From positions 1 through 64,000 of the forward strand of contig NZ_SADR02000010.1 in assembly GCF_004010325.2 (NCBI RefSeq): a stretch of 64,000 nucleotides of DNA, in the 5' to 3' direction. A program made the translations under genes and the position numbers. Every line of letters starts with the position of its first letter. Positions within the stretch are counted from its first letter, which is position 1. Source of the stretch: Mesorhizobium sp. M00.F.Ca.ET.216.01.1.1. Its GTDB lineage: Bacteria > Pseudomonadota > Alphaproteobacteria > Rhizobiales > Rhizobiaceae. Shown here in pieces: positions 45,104-54,690 of the stretch. Under the pieces are notes generated by a model that searched no databases, was not told the DNA's origin, and worked only from the letters and a program-made list of their open reading frames with translations.

Positions 45104-46115
45104 AGCGATATTCCGTCACGTGATGGTAGATCTGCCCCGGCCACAGAGTAGCCTGCGGGAAATACGGCCGGTTCGGCGCATCCGGCCACACCTGCGGTTC
45201 CAGGCAGAAGCCTGAAAAGGCCTTGTACTGGCGTCCGCCGAGTCCCGGCAAGGACGGTGCCAGATACTGGCCGATATAGAGCTGGACGCCTGGCTCTGTC
45301 GTCCAGACCTCCATTTCCACGTCGGAATTTGCGCCTTGCACCCATGACGCCTGCCTGAGCGGCCCTCGCGTCGAGGCGAGGCAGAAATTCTGGTCATAGG
45401 GAAGTTGCTCGCCCTCGAGTTCCATGCGCAGCGGCCGCGCCTGGCGGAAATCGAAGGGGGTACCGTCAACGGGTTTCACGGCGCCAGTCGGGATCATCTC
45501 GTCGTCGACCGGCGTATAGGCGCCGGCATTCAGCATCAGCCGGTGGTCGAGGATGTCTGCGGCGCCGCCGTCATCCAGGTTGAAATAGGAATGCTGGGTG
45601 AGATTACAGAGCGTCGGCTCTTCGCAGGTCGCGGTCAGTTCCACGCTCAGCGTGCCCGGAATCTTCAACCGGTAGGTGCAGGTCACGTCGAGCGCGCCGG
45701 GAAAGCCCATCGTGCCATCGGGATCATGCAAGGTCAGCGTGACAAAATCCTTGCCATGCAGCGAAACCGTCCACGGCCGGTGAAAATAACCTTGCGAACC
45801 GCCATGCAGCGTGTGCTTGCCGAGGAAGTTGCGTTCGGTCTGGTAGCGCTTGCCGGCAAGGGTGAAACGGCCGTCGCGGATGCGGTTGGCGTAGCGGCCT
45901 ACGACGGCGCCGAAGAAGGCCGTATCCGTCTCATAGGGTTCGAAACGGTCGTAGCCGAGCACCAGCGGGGCATCGTGCCCGGCCAGGCGCAGATCCTGGA
46001 CGATTGCGCCCAGCCCGATAATGTTGGCGGTGATGCCGCCACCCCGGATGGTGAAGCGGCGGACGGCCTCTCCCGCCTGCGTCGTGCCGAAGACCTCACC
46101 GTCTTTCATCGCCAT
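45090..46115 (-). CDS. galM: Aldose 1-epimerase (galactose mutarotase)
   Basis: This 341-residue mutarotase has GAIVQDLRLAGHDAPLVLGYD, VVGRYANRIRDGRFTLAG with the substrate-binding Asn-Arg, TLHGGSQGYFHRPW with a catalytic His, and QHSYFNLDD with the second His. It converts alpha and beta anomers of aldohexoses. The gene is convergent with a sugar kinase, consistent with a sugar-utilisation patch. Confidence 0.92.
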   Translation of the reverse strand: MAMKDGEVFGTTQAGEAVRRFTIRGGGITANIIGLGAIVQDLRLAGHDAPLVLGYDRFEPYETDTAFFGAVVGRYANRIRDGRFTLAGKRYQTERNFLGKHTLHGGSQGYFHRPWTVSLHGKDFVTLTLHDPDGTMGFPGALDVTCTYRLKIPGTLSVELTATCEEPTLCNLTQHSYFNLDDGGAADILDHRLMLNAGAYTPVDDEMIPTGAVKPVDGTPFDFRQARPLRMELEGEQLPYDQNFCLASTRGPLRQASWVQGANSDVEMEVWTTEPGVQLYIGQYLAPSLPGLGGRQYKAFSGFCLEPQVWPDAPNRPYFPQATLWPGQIYHHVTEYRFRLP

Positions 46116-46173
46116 GCCCGAAACGCCAGTTTGTTGATCGATGCCTGCCTGACCTTGCGGACCGGCTCAGGAA

Positions 46174-47631
46174 TCAGAGGCCGAGGCCACCGATGCAGAC
46201 ATATTTGGTGTCGAGATAGTCCTCGATACCCTGATATCCGCCTTCCTTGCCGAGGCCCGATTCCTTGACGCCGCCAAACGGCGCTTCAGGCGTGGTGATG
46301 AGGCCCTCGTTGACACCGACCATGCCGTATTTCAGCCCTTCCATGACCCGGAACGCGCGGCCAAGATCGCCGGTGTAGAAATAGCAGGCGAGGCCGAATT
46401 CGGTGTCGTTGGCGAGCGCAATGGCTTCCTCTTCGGTCTCGAACTTGAACACCGGCGCGACCGGGCCAAAGATCTCCTCCTTCATGAAGCGCATCTTCGG
46501 CGTCGCATTGGCAATCACCGTCGGCTGGAAGAATGAACCGCCGAGCGCGTGGCGCTTGCCGCCGGCGACGACCTTGCCGCCCTTGGCGGTGGCGTCGGCG
46601 ATAAACTCCTCGACCTTCTCGACCGCTTTCTCGTCGATCAACGGTCCTTGCTGCACGCCGTCCTCGAGACCGGAACCGACCTTCAGTCCATTGCTGGCGG
46701 CGGCGAGCTTTTCGACGAACGTGTCATAGACACCCGACTGCACCAGGAAGCGGTTTGTGCAAACGCAGGTCTGGCCGGAATTGCGGTACTTGGCGGTGAT
46801 CGCACCGGCGACGGCACGCTCGACGTCGGCGTCGTCGAAAACGATGAACGGCGCATTGCCGCCAAGCTCCATCGACACTTTCTTGACGGTCACCGATGAC
46901 TTCTGGATCAGGATCTTGCCGACCTCGGTCGAACCAGTGAAGGTGATCTTCTTGACCAGCGGGTTGGCGCAGATCTCGTCGCCGATCTCGGCGGCGGAAC
47001 CCGTCAGGATGTTGATGACGCCCTTGGGGAAGCCGACTTCCTCGGCGAGCGCGCCCCAGGCGAGGCCGGAATAAGGTGTCTGCGAAGCGGGCTTGACGAC
47101 CGCGGTGCAGCCGGCGGCAAGCGCCGGGCCGAGCTTTCGGGCCAGCATCGAGGACGGGAAATTCCATGGCGTGATGGCGGCGATGACGCCGACCGGCTCC
47201 TTGGTCACCAGGATGCGCCGGTCCGCCCACGGCGACGGCACCACGTCGCCATAGGTGCGGCGACCTTCCTCGGCGAACCACAGTATGTAGGACGCGGACG
47301 AGCCGATCTCGCCCTTCGATTCGAACAGCGACTTGCCCTGCTCGATGGTCAGCAGTTCGGCCAGCACGTCCTGATTGTCCATCATCGCGTCATGCAGCTT
47401 GCGCAGCAATTTCGAGCGTTCGAGCGCGGTGGTCTTGCGCCACGTCTGGAAAGCGGCATCGGCGGCTTCGATGGCGCGGCGGGTCTCGACCTTGCCAGAC
47501 TTCGGCACCGTGCCGATCTTGAGGCCGGTGGCGGGATTGTTGACGTCGACGGTCTGGCCGCTGTCGGCCTGCACCCATTCGCCGTTGATGAGATTGGCCT
47601 GCCGCATGAAATGGCTGGTTTTCTGAAGCAT
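46174..47631 (-). CDS. gabD: NAD(P)-dependent succinate-semialdehyde dehydrogenase
   Basis: This 485-residue aldehyde dehydrogenase matches GabD in length and sequence: LINGEWVQADSG at the start, the general base Glu in MELGGNAPFIVF, nucleophile Cys in NSGQTCVCTNRF, and a C-terminal PFGGVKESGLGKEGG. It oxidises succinate semialdehyde to succinate in GABA catabolism. A GGGAGG site precedes the ATG at 47631. No GABA aminotransferase gene lies beside it. Confidence 0.92.
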   Translation of the reverse strand: MLQKTSHFMRQANLINGEWVQADSGQTVDVNNPATGLKIGTVPKSGKVETRRAIEAADAAFQTWRKTTALERSKLLRKLHDAMMDNQDVLAELLTIEQGKSLFESKGEIGSSASYILWFAEEGRRTYGDVVPSPWADRRILVTKEPVGVIAAITPWNFPSSMLARKLGPALAAGCTAVVKPASQTPYSGLAWGALAEEVGFPKGVINILTGSAAEIGDEICANPLVKKITFTGSTEVGKILIQKSSVTVKKVSMELGGNAPFIVFDDADVERAVAGAITAKYRNSGQTCVCTNRFLVQSGVYDTFVEKLAAASNGLKVGSGLEDGVQQGPLIDEKAVEKVEEFIADATAKGGKVVAGGKRHALGGSFFQPTVIANATPKMRFMKEEIFGPVAPVFKFETEEEAIALANDTEFGLACYFYTGDLGRAFRVMEGLKYGMVGVNEGLITTPEAPFGGVKESGLGKEGGYQGIEDYLDTKYVCIGGLGL

Positions 47632-47828
47632 GGTCTAGCCTCCCTTCGGCGCACTGACGGCGCTGGATTTTCTTCGGTGAGCGTGCGCAATGGCATCGAT
47701 GCCGGCACGCTGGAGCCATTGCTCTTAGCCTAGGGCAAGCCCCGCAAGCAATCGCAAGATGGCATATAGGGTTTGGGCCAGCGCAAGGCGAGAGCCACAG
47801 GCGCGCGAGTTCCTACCCGAAGATGTTC

Positions 47829-48776
47829 CTATCCGAAGATGTGGACGACTACGGTCAGCCAGAAGGCCGTGGTGACGACCGCACAGGCGGTAGCGATGGT
47901 CATCTGGTTCGATGCCAATGCCTGGCCGGTGCCGAACTGCGTTGCAATCAGGTAGGAATTGACCCCGGACGGCAGTGCGGCCGCCACTACCGCCACCTTC
48001 GCCGACAATGGCGGCAGGCCAAACAGCCAGACCAGGCCGAGTGCAACGGCGGGCATCAACAACAGCTTCAGCGTCGACAGCGCCAGAGCCGGCCGCACGT
48101 TGCCGGAAATACCGAAGCGGCGCAGGCCAAGCCCCATGGCAAACAACGCCACCGGCCCGGCTGTATCAGCAAGCGCATCGACCAGCCGAACGGCCAGTGC
48201 CGGCAAGGGCAGGCCGGTGACACGCCATACCCATCCGGCCATGATGCCGACGATCAGCGGATTGGAAAACATCTTTCGAAAGAAGCTCCGGATGATGCGG
48301 AGCGGATGCACGTGCTCGTCACCACGGCCAAAGATTTCAAACAGGATGATTGACGCCATTATCATCGTTGGCAGATGCACGGAAACCAGCAGCGACAGCA
48401 CTTCGAATCCATTTGGCCCAAACGTGCCGAGGACGAACGGGATGCCGAGCAGGACGAGATTGGAAAAAGCCGACGACACGCCGCCAACGACTCCCGCACG
48501 CGCATCGCGCCCGAACACCCGAGTGATGACCAGGTGGCCTGCGGCCCACGTGACTGCCGCAGCCGCAAAATAGGCTCCCCAGAACGACCAGGGCGCGGCG
48601 CCATGGAAATCGGCGTTGACCATGGTGCGGAACAGAAGCAGCGGCATCGCCACCCCGACGGCAAATTCGGCGATCGCCTCGCCCGCCTCGGCCTTCAGAT
48701 AGCCGGTGAGCCCGGCCAGATAGCCGAGCGCGACAAGGCCGAAGACAAAAAGGACCGTTTCGATGAGTGGAGACAT
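47829..48776 (-). CDS. AEC (auxin efflux carrier) family transporter
   Basis: This 315-residue membrane protein has about ten helices in the AEC fold. The N-terminus is VLFVFGLVALGYLAG and the C-terminal segment is VVAAALPSGVNSYLIATQFG. Members move small carboxylates or related solutes; the substrate here is unknown. The ATG at 48776 is chosen, with GGGAAAA upstream; the frame runs to 48812. Confidence 0.9.
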   Translation of the reverse strand: MSPLIETVLFVFGLVALGYLAGLTGYLKAEAGEAIAEFAVGVAMPLLLFRTMVNADFHGAAPWSFWGAYFAAAAVTWAAGHLVITRVFGRDARAGVVGGVSSAFSNLVLLGIPFVLGTFGPNGFEVLSLLVSVHLPTMIMASIILFEIFGRGDEHVHPLRIIRSFFRKMFSNPLIVGIMAGWVWRVTGLPLPALAVRLVDALADTAGPVALFAMGLGLRRFGISGNVRPALALSTLKLLLMPAVALGLVWLFGLPPLSAKVAVVAAALPSGVNSYLIATQFGTGQALASNQMTIATACAVVTTAFWLTVVVHIFG

Positions 48777-48944
48777 TTTTCCCGTGATAGGCGAGCCGGG
48801 ATTGCAGCGCAATCGCCCGGACCTTCGGAAACGGTCTGTCCTCGCAAACAGCCGGGCTTGGCCAGCCTTGTCTTTCAGCCGGCTTTGCCATCCCTATATG
48901 CCGGTCACCGGAACCACCTCTGGCGACTGGAAGAAGGATAGCTG

Positions 48945-49493
48945 ATGATTCGATTTGTGCTGGCGCTGTTGCTGCTCATCGTCCCCGCCGCAGCCCACGC
49001 GACAGATGCCGGCTGGGCGTTGCTGCGCGACGGCGGACATGTCGTGCTGCTTCGCCATGCCATTGTCACCGGCACCACCGATCCGGCAAATTTCGACATC
49101 TCCAAATGCGCCACCCAGCTCAACCTGTCAGCGCGCGGGAAGCAGCAGGCAAGCAAGATCGGCGCGCTGTTTGCCGCCCGCGCCGCCCCCATCGAGCGGG
49201 TGCTGTCCAGCCGCTACTGCCGCTGTCTCGATACGGCGCGCATCGCTTTCGAAAGCGAGCCGGAGCCGTTTGCGCCACTTGACCTGCTGAAGACCGACCC
49301 GTCGGAGAAAGCCGCCCAGCTCACGGCGATCGTAAGCGAGATCCGCGGCTATTCCGGTTCCGACAATCTGGTCATGGTCACCCATCTGGAGAACATCATG
49401 GCACTCACCGGCGTCTCGCCGCGCGAAGGCGAAGCGGTGGTCGTCGAGCCGCAGGGGGACGGAGTGCGCGTGCTCGGCCGCGTCACCTTCTAA
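48945..49493 (+). CDS. Periplasmic histidine phosphatase family protein
   Basis: This 182-residue protein has a signal peptide (FVLALLLLIVPAAAHA) followed by the histidine phosphatase catalytic motif VVLLRHAIV (RH), SSRYCRCLDTARI, and MVTHLENIMALTG with the second His. It probably dephosphorylates a small substrate in the periplasm; substrate unknown. The 230 bases after it lead to the acpXL gene. Confidence 0.88.
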   Translation: MIRFVLALLLLIVPAAAHATDAGWALLRDGGHVVLLRHAIVTGTTDPANFDISKCATQLNLSARGKQQASKIGALFAARAAPIERVLSSRYCRCLDTARIAFESEPEPFAPLDLLKTDPSEKAAQLTAIVSEIRGYSGSDNLVMVTHLENIMALTGVSPREGEAVVVEPQGDGVRVLGRVTF

Positions 49494-49723
49494 CAGCGCT
49501 GACGTCCCGCGGTTAACACGGAAGAAGCGTTGCCAAAATGCAACACTCGAAAGAAGTCGCAACAACACCGCTTGCGAGGACCAACCGGCGGCCCTTCTTG
49601 CCTTTGAACAAGGCGCTTCCCATCTGCGCGCGGCGTATTCGGCCTTTTCCTGCCCGGAAAAACCGATTAGACAGCGCCCAAACACATGCGGACAGATTCC
49701 GCCCGCAACCGAAGGAAAAGCCC

Positions 49724-50005
49724 TTGTCCACCACTTTCGCCAAAGTCGCCAAGATCATCGCCGACACCAGTGAGATCGATATCGACACGATCACGCCTGA
49801 AAGCCACACCATCGACGATCTCGGTATCGACAGCCTCGATTTCCTTGACATCGTCTTTGCCATCGACAAGGAATTCGGCATCAAGGTGCCGCTGGAAAAG
49901 TGGACGCAGGAGGTCAATGACGGCAAGGCCTCGACCGACGACTATTTCGTTATGAAGAACCTATGCGCCAAGATCGACGCATTGGTCGCGGCCAAGAACG
50001 CCTGA
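49724..50005 (+). CDS. acpXL: Acyl carrier protein AcpXL for very-long-chain lipid A fatty acids
   Basis: This 93-residue special acyl carrier protein has the phosphopantetheine site GIDSLDF (Ser37). Its length and sequence ([37 protein letters not shown]) match rhizobial AcpXL, which carries the 27-hydroxyoctacosanoyl chain transferred to lipid A. The start is a TTG at 49724 with AAGGA upstream; the frame is open to 49538. It opens the VLCFA operon. Confidence 0.95.
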   Translation: MSTTFAKVAKIIADTSEIDIDTITPESHTIDDLGIDSLDFLDIVFAIDKEFGIKVPLEKWTQEVNDGKASTDDYFVMKNLCAKIDALVAAKNA

Positions 50006-50062
50006 AATGGGCGGAGCGCGCGACCTTGACGCGCCTTTAAGCCTGACCCACAACAGCCGCCC

Positions 50063-51250
50063 ATGAACCCCCACGACGTCGTCATCACCGGCATCGGCCT
50101 TGTCTCTTCGCTGGGAGAAGGTCCGGATGCGCACTGGCAGAAACTTGCGCAGCCGGGCCTGGAACCCGTGCTCGAAGCCTCGCGCTTTCCGCCCTACACC
50201 ATCCATCCGCTGCCGGAGATCGACTGGAATCTGCAGATCGCCAAGCGCGGCGACCAGAGGCAGATGGAAACCTGGCAAAGGCTCGGCACCTATGCCGCCG
50301 GCATGGCGCTGGACGACGCTGGAATCAAAGGCAATGACGAGCTCTGCACGACCATGGACATGGTCGTGGCTGCCGGCGGTGGCGAGCGCGACGAGGCGGT
50401 CGACGCCGACATTCTCGCCGCTTCGGAAAGCCGCAACGACCGCGACGTGCTGCTCAACGAGAAACTGACCACGGAATTGCGTCCGACGCTGTTTCTGGCG
50501 CAGCTTTCCAATCTGCTCGCCGGCAACATCTCGATCGTCCATAAGGTGACGGGCTCGTCGCGCACCTTCATGGGTGAGGAAGGCGCCGGCGTCGCCGCTG
50601 TCGAGACCGCCGCGGCGCGCATCCGTTCCGGCCAGTCGACGCATATTCTGGTCGGCGGAGCCTTCCAGACCGAACATTCCGACATGCTGCTCGGTTATGA
50701 GCTGGCTGGTTACCTGCACCGCGGCGCCTGGAAGCCTGTCTGGCAAAGGCAGGGTGCGGAAGGCGGCGGCGTGGTGACGGGATCAGGCGGCGCCTTCCTG
50801 GTCCTGGAACAGCGCGAGCATGCGACAAGCCGCGGACGACGGATCTACGCCGAACTCGGCCCGGTTGTATCCGGACGCGCCAGGCGCCGGCTCGGAGGTC
50901 TCGAGGCCGAGATCGCCGCGCTGCTCCGGCAGGCTGCATTGCCGAACGGCGAACTGCTCGCGATCTCCGGGGCGTCGGGTGCCCACGCGGCGACCGCTGC
51001 CGAGAAATCAGCCTTCGACGCCAATCCGGCGATTGCCGCACGCGCCTTTTCAACGCTGACCGGCCATATGAAGGAAGCGCAGTTTCCCTTCGCCGTGGCG
51101 CTGGCGGCATTGGCTGTCGACCGCAAGGCCGCCTACCCGGTCTTCGACGCCACAGTCGAGAGGCCGTTTGGCGGCGTTCCGAAGACTGTCCTTGCAACAG
51201 CGATCGGCTATCACCAATTCGAGGGCGTGGCGCTGGTTAACGCTGCCTAG
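50063..51250 (+). CDS. fabF2XL: Ketosynthase-like protein FabF2XL, catalytic Cys absent
   Basis: This 395-residue beta-ketoacyl-ACP-synthase-fold protein is the second gene of the VLCFA operon. The thiolase-fold core is recognisable (VVITGIGLVSSLGEG; TGSSRTFMGEEGAGVAAVE), but where active synthases have TACASG it has HKVTG: Lys161 replaces the nucleophilic Cys. This resembles a chain-length-factor (KS-beta) partner for the next gene, not an independent synthase. It acts in extension of the lipid A C28 chain. Confidence 0.88.
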   Translation: MNPHDVVITGIGLVSSLGEGPDAHWQKLAQPGLEPVLEASRFPPYTIHPLPEIDWNLQIAKRGDQRQMETWQRLGTYAAGMALDDAGIKGNDELCTTMDMVVAAGGGERDEAVDADILAASESRNDRDVLLNEKLTTELRPTLFLAQLSNLLAGNISIVHKVTGSSRTFMGEEGAGVAAVETAAARIRSGQSTHILVGGAFQTEHSDMLLGYELAGYLHRGAWKPVWQRQGAEGGGVVTGSGGAFLVLEQREHATSRGRRIYAELGPVVSGRARRRLGGLEAEIAALLRQAALPNGELLAISGASGAHAATAAEKSAFDANPAIAARAFSTLTGHMKEAQFPFAVALAALAVDRKAAYPVFDATVERPFGGVPKTVLATAIGYHQFEGVALVNAA

Positions 51251-51269
51251 AGGGTGTCAGGACAAAATC

Positions 51270-52541
51270 ATGGCCAATCTGAACGATCACATGGGCAGGC
51301 CGATCGTTGCCGTCACCGGCATCGGCGTGGTGACATCGCTGGGCGTCGGCAAGGCCGACAACTGGGGCGCACTCACCGCAGGCCAATCCGGCATCCATCC
51401 GATCACCCGCTTTCCGGTCGATCATCTGAACACCCGTATCTCCGGGATGGTCGATTTTCTGCCATCGAGTTCGAAGGGAGCCAGCCTCCTGACCTACGAA
51501 CTGGCCGAGACCGCCGCACAGGAAGCCGTAGCCGAGGCAGGTCTTAATTCCGGCGATTTCGGCGGACCACTTTTCCTCGCCTCACCGCCGGTCGAGCTAG
51601 ACTGGAGCGAGCGCTTTTCGCTGTACAATTCCGACAAGCAGGACATCGGCGCCGAAAGGCTGCTTCGGGTAGCGCGCGGGCTGAAGGAATTCGCCATCTT
51701 CGAGACCACCCAGTTCGGTTCGATCGCCGACCGGCTCGCCGACCAGTTCGGTACGCGCGGCCTGCCGATCACGCTGTCGACCGCATGCGCCTCGGGCGCC
51801 ACCGCGATCCAGCTTGGCGTCGAGGCGATCCGCCGCGGCGAATGTGACAGGGCGCTGTCGATCGGCGCCGACGGTTCGGCGACCGCCGAGGCGCTGATCC
51901 GTTTTTCGCTGCTCTCGGCGCTCTCGACCCATAACGACATTCCCGAAAAGGCATCCAAGCCGTTCTCCAAGGATCGCGACGGCTTCGTGCTGGCTGAGGG
52001 TTCGGGCGCGCTTGTGCTGGAATCGCTTGAGGCTGCGCTCGCCCGCGGCGCGACCGTTCTCGGCATATTGCGCGGCTGCGGCGAGAAGGCTGATGACTTC
52101 CATCGCACCCGCTCGAAGCCGGACGGCTCGCCGGCGATCGCGGCGGTTCGCGCCGCCCTGGCCGATGCCGGCTTGGGCGAAGACGAGATCGACTACGTCA
52201 ACGCTCATGGCACCTCGACGCCGGAAAACGACAAGATGGAGCATCTGTCGCTGTCGACAGTGTTCGGCGAGCGGATCGGCTCGATGCCGATCTCCTCGAA
52301 CAAGTCGATGATCGGCCACACGCTGTCGGCCGCCGGCGCGGTCGAGGCCGCATTTTCGCTGATGACCATGCGCGAAAGCGTCATCCCGCCGACTATCAAC
52401 TACGACAATCCCGATCCGGCAATCGTGCTCGACTTGGTGCCGAACAAGAAACGCAATGCCGAGGTCGGCACGGTCCTGTCGAACTCCTTCGGCTTCGGTG
52501 GCCAGAACACCTGCCTTGTCATGGCGCGGGAACCGGTCTAA
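51270..52541 (+). CDS. fabF1XL: Beta-ketoacyl-ACP synthase FabF1XL
   Basis: This 423-residue ketosynthase has the complete Cys-His-His triad: Cys173 in LSTACASGATA, NAHGTSTPENDKMEH and NKSMIGHTLSAAGAVE. It condenses malonyl-ACP with the growing chain on AcpXL. The start at 51270 lies 19 bases after the fabF2XL stop, and the frame is open further upstream inside fabF2XL. It is the catalytic member of the pair. Confidence 0.93.
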   Translation: MANLNDHMGRPIVAVTGIGVVTSLGVGKADNWGALTAGQSGIHPITRFPVDHLNTRISGMVDFLPSSSKGASLLTYELAETAAQEAVAEAGLNSGDFGGPLFLASPPVELDWSERFSLYNSDKQDIGAERLLRVARGLKEFAIFETTQFGSIADRLADQFGTRGLPITLSTACASGATAIQLGVEAIRRGECDRALSIGADGSATAEALIRFSLLSALSTHNDIPEKASKPFSKDRDGFVLAEGSGALVLESLEAALARGATVLGILRGCGEKADDFHRTRSKPDGSPAIAAVRAALADAGLGEDEIDYVNAHGTSTPENDKMEHLSLSTVFGERIGSMPISSNKSMIGHTLSAAGAVEAAFSLMTMRESVIPPTINYDNPDPAIVLDLVPNKKRNAEVGTVLSNSFGFGGQNTCLVMAREPV

Positions 52542-52554
52542 GCGACCGTTCCGT

Positions 52555-52618
52555 TCTAGCACTTTGTCGTGCGCATGATCCTTTCCGAAACGGATTCCGA
52601 TTTCCGGGGTCATGCGCT
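52555..52618. repeat. Palindromic intergenic repeat within the VLCFA operon
   Basis: GCGCATGA (52571-52578) and TCATGCGC (52610-52617) form the base of a hairpin enclosing CCTTTCCGAAACGG-type sequence, with TCTAGCACTTTGTC in front. This is the typical dispersed palindrome of Mesorhizobium intergenic DNA. It sits between fabF1XL and the dehydrogenase gene, so the operon transcript should contain it. Confidence 0.6.
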
Positions 52619-52632
52619 ACCTGGGATTTGGC

Positions 52633-53661
52633 ATGCGCGCATTGCAACTGATCGAGGATCGTCGCCTTGAAACGGTGGACCTGCCGCCGCCTCCCCCGCC
52701 CTCGCTCGGCGAAGTGACGCTACGCATCAAGGCGGTGGCGCTGAACCACATCGACGTCTGGGGCTGGCGCGGCATGGCCTTCGCCAAGCGCAAGCTGCCG
52801 TTGGTCGTCGGCGCGGAAGCTTCCGGTGAGGTCGAAGCGGTCGGCGCCGGTGTATCCGGCCTTCTGCCCGGACAATTGGTGTCGATCTATGGCGCGCGCA
52901 CCTGCGGACTTTGCCGTGCCTGCCGCGAAGGCCGCGACAATCTCTGCGAACATGTTTCCGGCGTTCACGGCTTCCACCTCGACGGCTTTGCGCAGGAAAA
53001 GATAAACCTGCCGGCACGCCTGCTGGTGCCTGCCCCGCCCGGCGTGACGGAGATCGGCGCGGCCGTCGCGCCCGTCACCTTCGGCACCGTCGAGCACATG
53101 CTGTTCGACAATGCCAGGCTGCAGCCCGGCGAGACCATCCTCGTCCATGCCGGCGGCTCGGGCATCGGCTCCGCTGCAATCCAGCTGGCGAAGAAGATGG
53201 GCTGCAGCGTGATCACCACGGTCGGTTCGAACGACAAGATCGACAAGGCAGTAGCGCTCGGCGCCGGCCACGTCATCAACTATCGAGAGGATCGTTTCGA
53301 AGGTATCGTGCGCAAGCTGACCAAGAAGAAGGGTGTCGACGTGGTGTTCGAGCATGTCGGCGCCGACACCTTTGCCGCCTCGATGCTGTGCCTGAAGCGC
53401 GGCGGGCGCCTGGTGACCTGCGGCTCCACCTCGGGCGTGTCGACGCAAATCAACCTGATGCAGCTGTTCCAGCAGCAGCTGAAGCTGCTCGGCTCGTTCG
53501 GTTGCCGCATGGAAAACATGGCCGACGCCATGCAGAAGATGGCTGCGGGACTGGTTTCGCCAGTGATCGACACCGAAGTGGGCTTCGACGAAATCGACGC
53601 CGCGCTGAAGCGCATGGAAGGCCGCGACGTGTTCGGCAAGATCATCCTGCGCGTCGGCTGA
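52633..53661 (+). CDS. Zinc-binding alcohol dehydrogenase of the VLCFA operon
   Basis: This 342-residue MDR protein has ALNHIDVWGWRG, a zinc lobe CGLCRACREGRDNLC, nucleotide-binding HAGGSGIGSAAIQLAKK, and VFEHVGADTF. In rhizobial VLCFA clusters a dehydrogenase (adh2XL/fabXL) sits at this place and is thought to act as the enoyl/keto reductase step. The ATG at 52633 follows GGGATTTGGC; an upstream ATG at 52612 lies in the palindromic repeat. lpxXL follows by 2 bases. Confidence 0.9.
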   Translation: MRALQLIEDRRLETVDLPPPPPPSLGEVTLRIKAVALNHIDVWGWRGMAFAKRKLPLVVGAEASGEVEAVGAGVSGLLPGQLVSIYGARTCGLCRACREGRDNLCEHVSGVHGFHLDGFAQEKINLPARLLVPAPPGVTEIGAAVAPVTFGTVEHMLFDNARLQPGETILVHAGGSGIGSAAIQLAKKMGCSVITTVGSNDKIDKAVALGAGHVINYREDRFEGIVRKLTKKKGVDVVFEHVGADTFAASMLCLKRGGRLVTCGSTSGVSTQINLMQLFQQQLKLLGSFGCRMENMADAMQKMAAGLVSPVIDTEVGFDEIDAALKRMEGRDVFGKIILRVG

Positions 53662-53663
53662 GG

Positions 53664-54641
53664 ATGGTCGGCAGCCCCTTCAGGAAAGTCGGCAGGGACT
53701 TAGCGTTCCGCCATGGCAGGCGGCTTCGCCAGCTCAACTACTGGCTGGTCGCACGCGTCGCGATGATGATGATTTCGGTGCTGCGCCTGCTACCGGCCGA
53801 CAAGGCGCTCAATTTCGCCGACCGTGTCGCCCGCCGCATCGGACCGCTGGTCGGTCGCCACCGCGTCGCCATCGACAATCTGCGCAAGGCCTATCCGGAA
53901 AAGAGCAACAGCGAGATCGAGGCCATTGCCTCCGACATGTGGGGCAACATGGCCCGCCTTGCCGCCGAATATGTCTTCCTCGACATTCTCTTCGACTACG
54001 ATCCGAAGGCAGCGAAGCCTGGCCGGGTCGAGGTCAGCGGCATCGAGCATTTCGTGCAGATCGCCGGCGAGGCGAAGCCGCACATCCTGTTCACCGGCCA
54101 TCTCGGCAATTTCGAATTGCTGCCGGTGGCGGCCGCCACTTTCGGCATGAAGATAACCGCGCTGTTTCGGCCGCCCAACAATCCATACCTGGCCGACTAC
54201 ATCCTCTCGACGCGCCGTTCGACGATGGGCGCCTTGCTGCCGTCTTCGGCCGGTGCCTCATTCGCGCTTGCGGCCATTCTGGAGAACGGCGGCAATATCG
54301 GCGTCCTGGTCGACCAGAAATTTTCGAGTGGACCCGAGACGACCTTCTTCGGCCGGCCATGCCAGAGCAATCCGGTGCTTGGCATTCTTGCCCGGCACTA
54401 TGATTGCGATGTCTATCCGGCACGCTGCGTGCGGCTGCCGGGCAACCGTTTCCGGTTGGAGATCGAAAACCGGCTGATACTGCCGCGCAATGAGAGCGGT
54501 AGTATCGACGTCCCCTCCACCACCCAGCTTCTCAGCGACGTGGTCGAGCGCTGGGTGCGTGAGGAACCCGGCCAGTGGATGTGGTTCCACAAAAGGTGGG
54601 AGATCAGCGGCCGCCGGCGCAGCCGGCGTGGACGCGAATAA
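53664..54641 (+). CDS. lpxXL: Lipid A very-long-chain acyltransferase LpxXL
   Basis: This 325-residue LpxL/HtrB-type acyltransferase has the catalytic H-x-x-N/x-E region TGHLGNFELLP, an acceptor segment FRPPNNPYLADYI, VLVDQKFSSG and the C-terminal WMWFHKRWE. It transfers the C28 acyl chain from AcpXL to lipid A at the inner membrane. The ATG at 53664 follows a GAGG site and lies 2 bases after the dehydrogenase stop; it ends the VLCFA operon. Confidence 0.94.
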   Translation: MVGSPFRKVGRDLAFRHGRRLRQLNYWLVARVAMMMISVLRLLPADKALNFADRVARRIGPLVGRHRVAIDNLRKAYPEKSNSEIEAIASDMWGNMARLAAEYVFLDILFDYDPKAAKPGRVEVSGIEHFVQIAGEAKPHILFTGHLGNFELLPVAAATFGMKITALFRPPNNPYLADYILSTRRSTMGALLPSSAGASFALAAILENGGNIGVLVDQKFSSGPETTFFGRPCQSNPVLGILARHYDCDVYPARCVRLPGNRFRLEIENRLILPRNESGSIDVPSTTQLLSDVVERWVREEPGQWMWFHKRWEISGRRRSRRGRE

Positions 54642-54690
54642 GATGCCGCTCGCCAGTAGCCGTAAGGCCACCTTTTGGTGGGCGCCAGCT

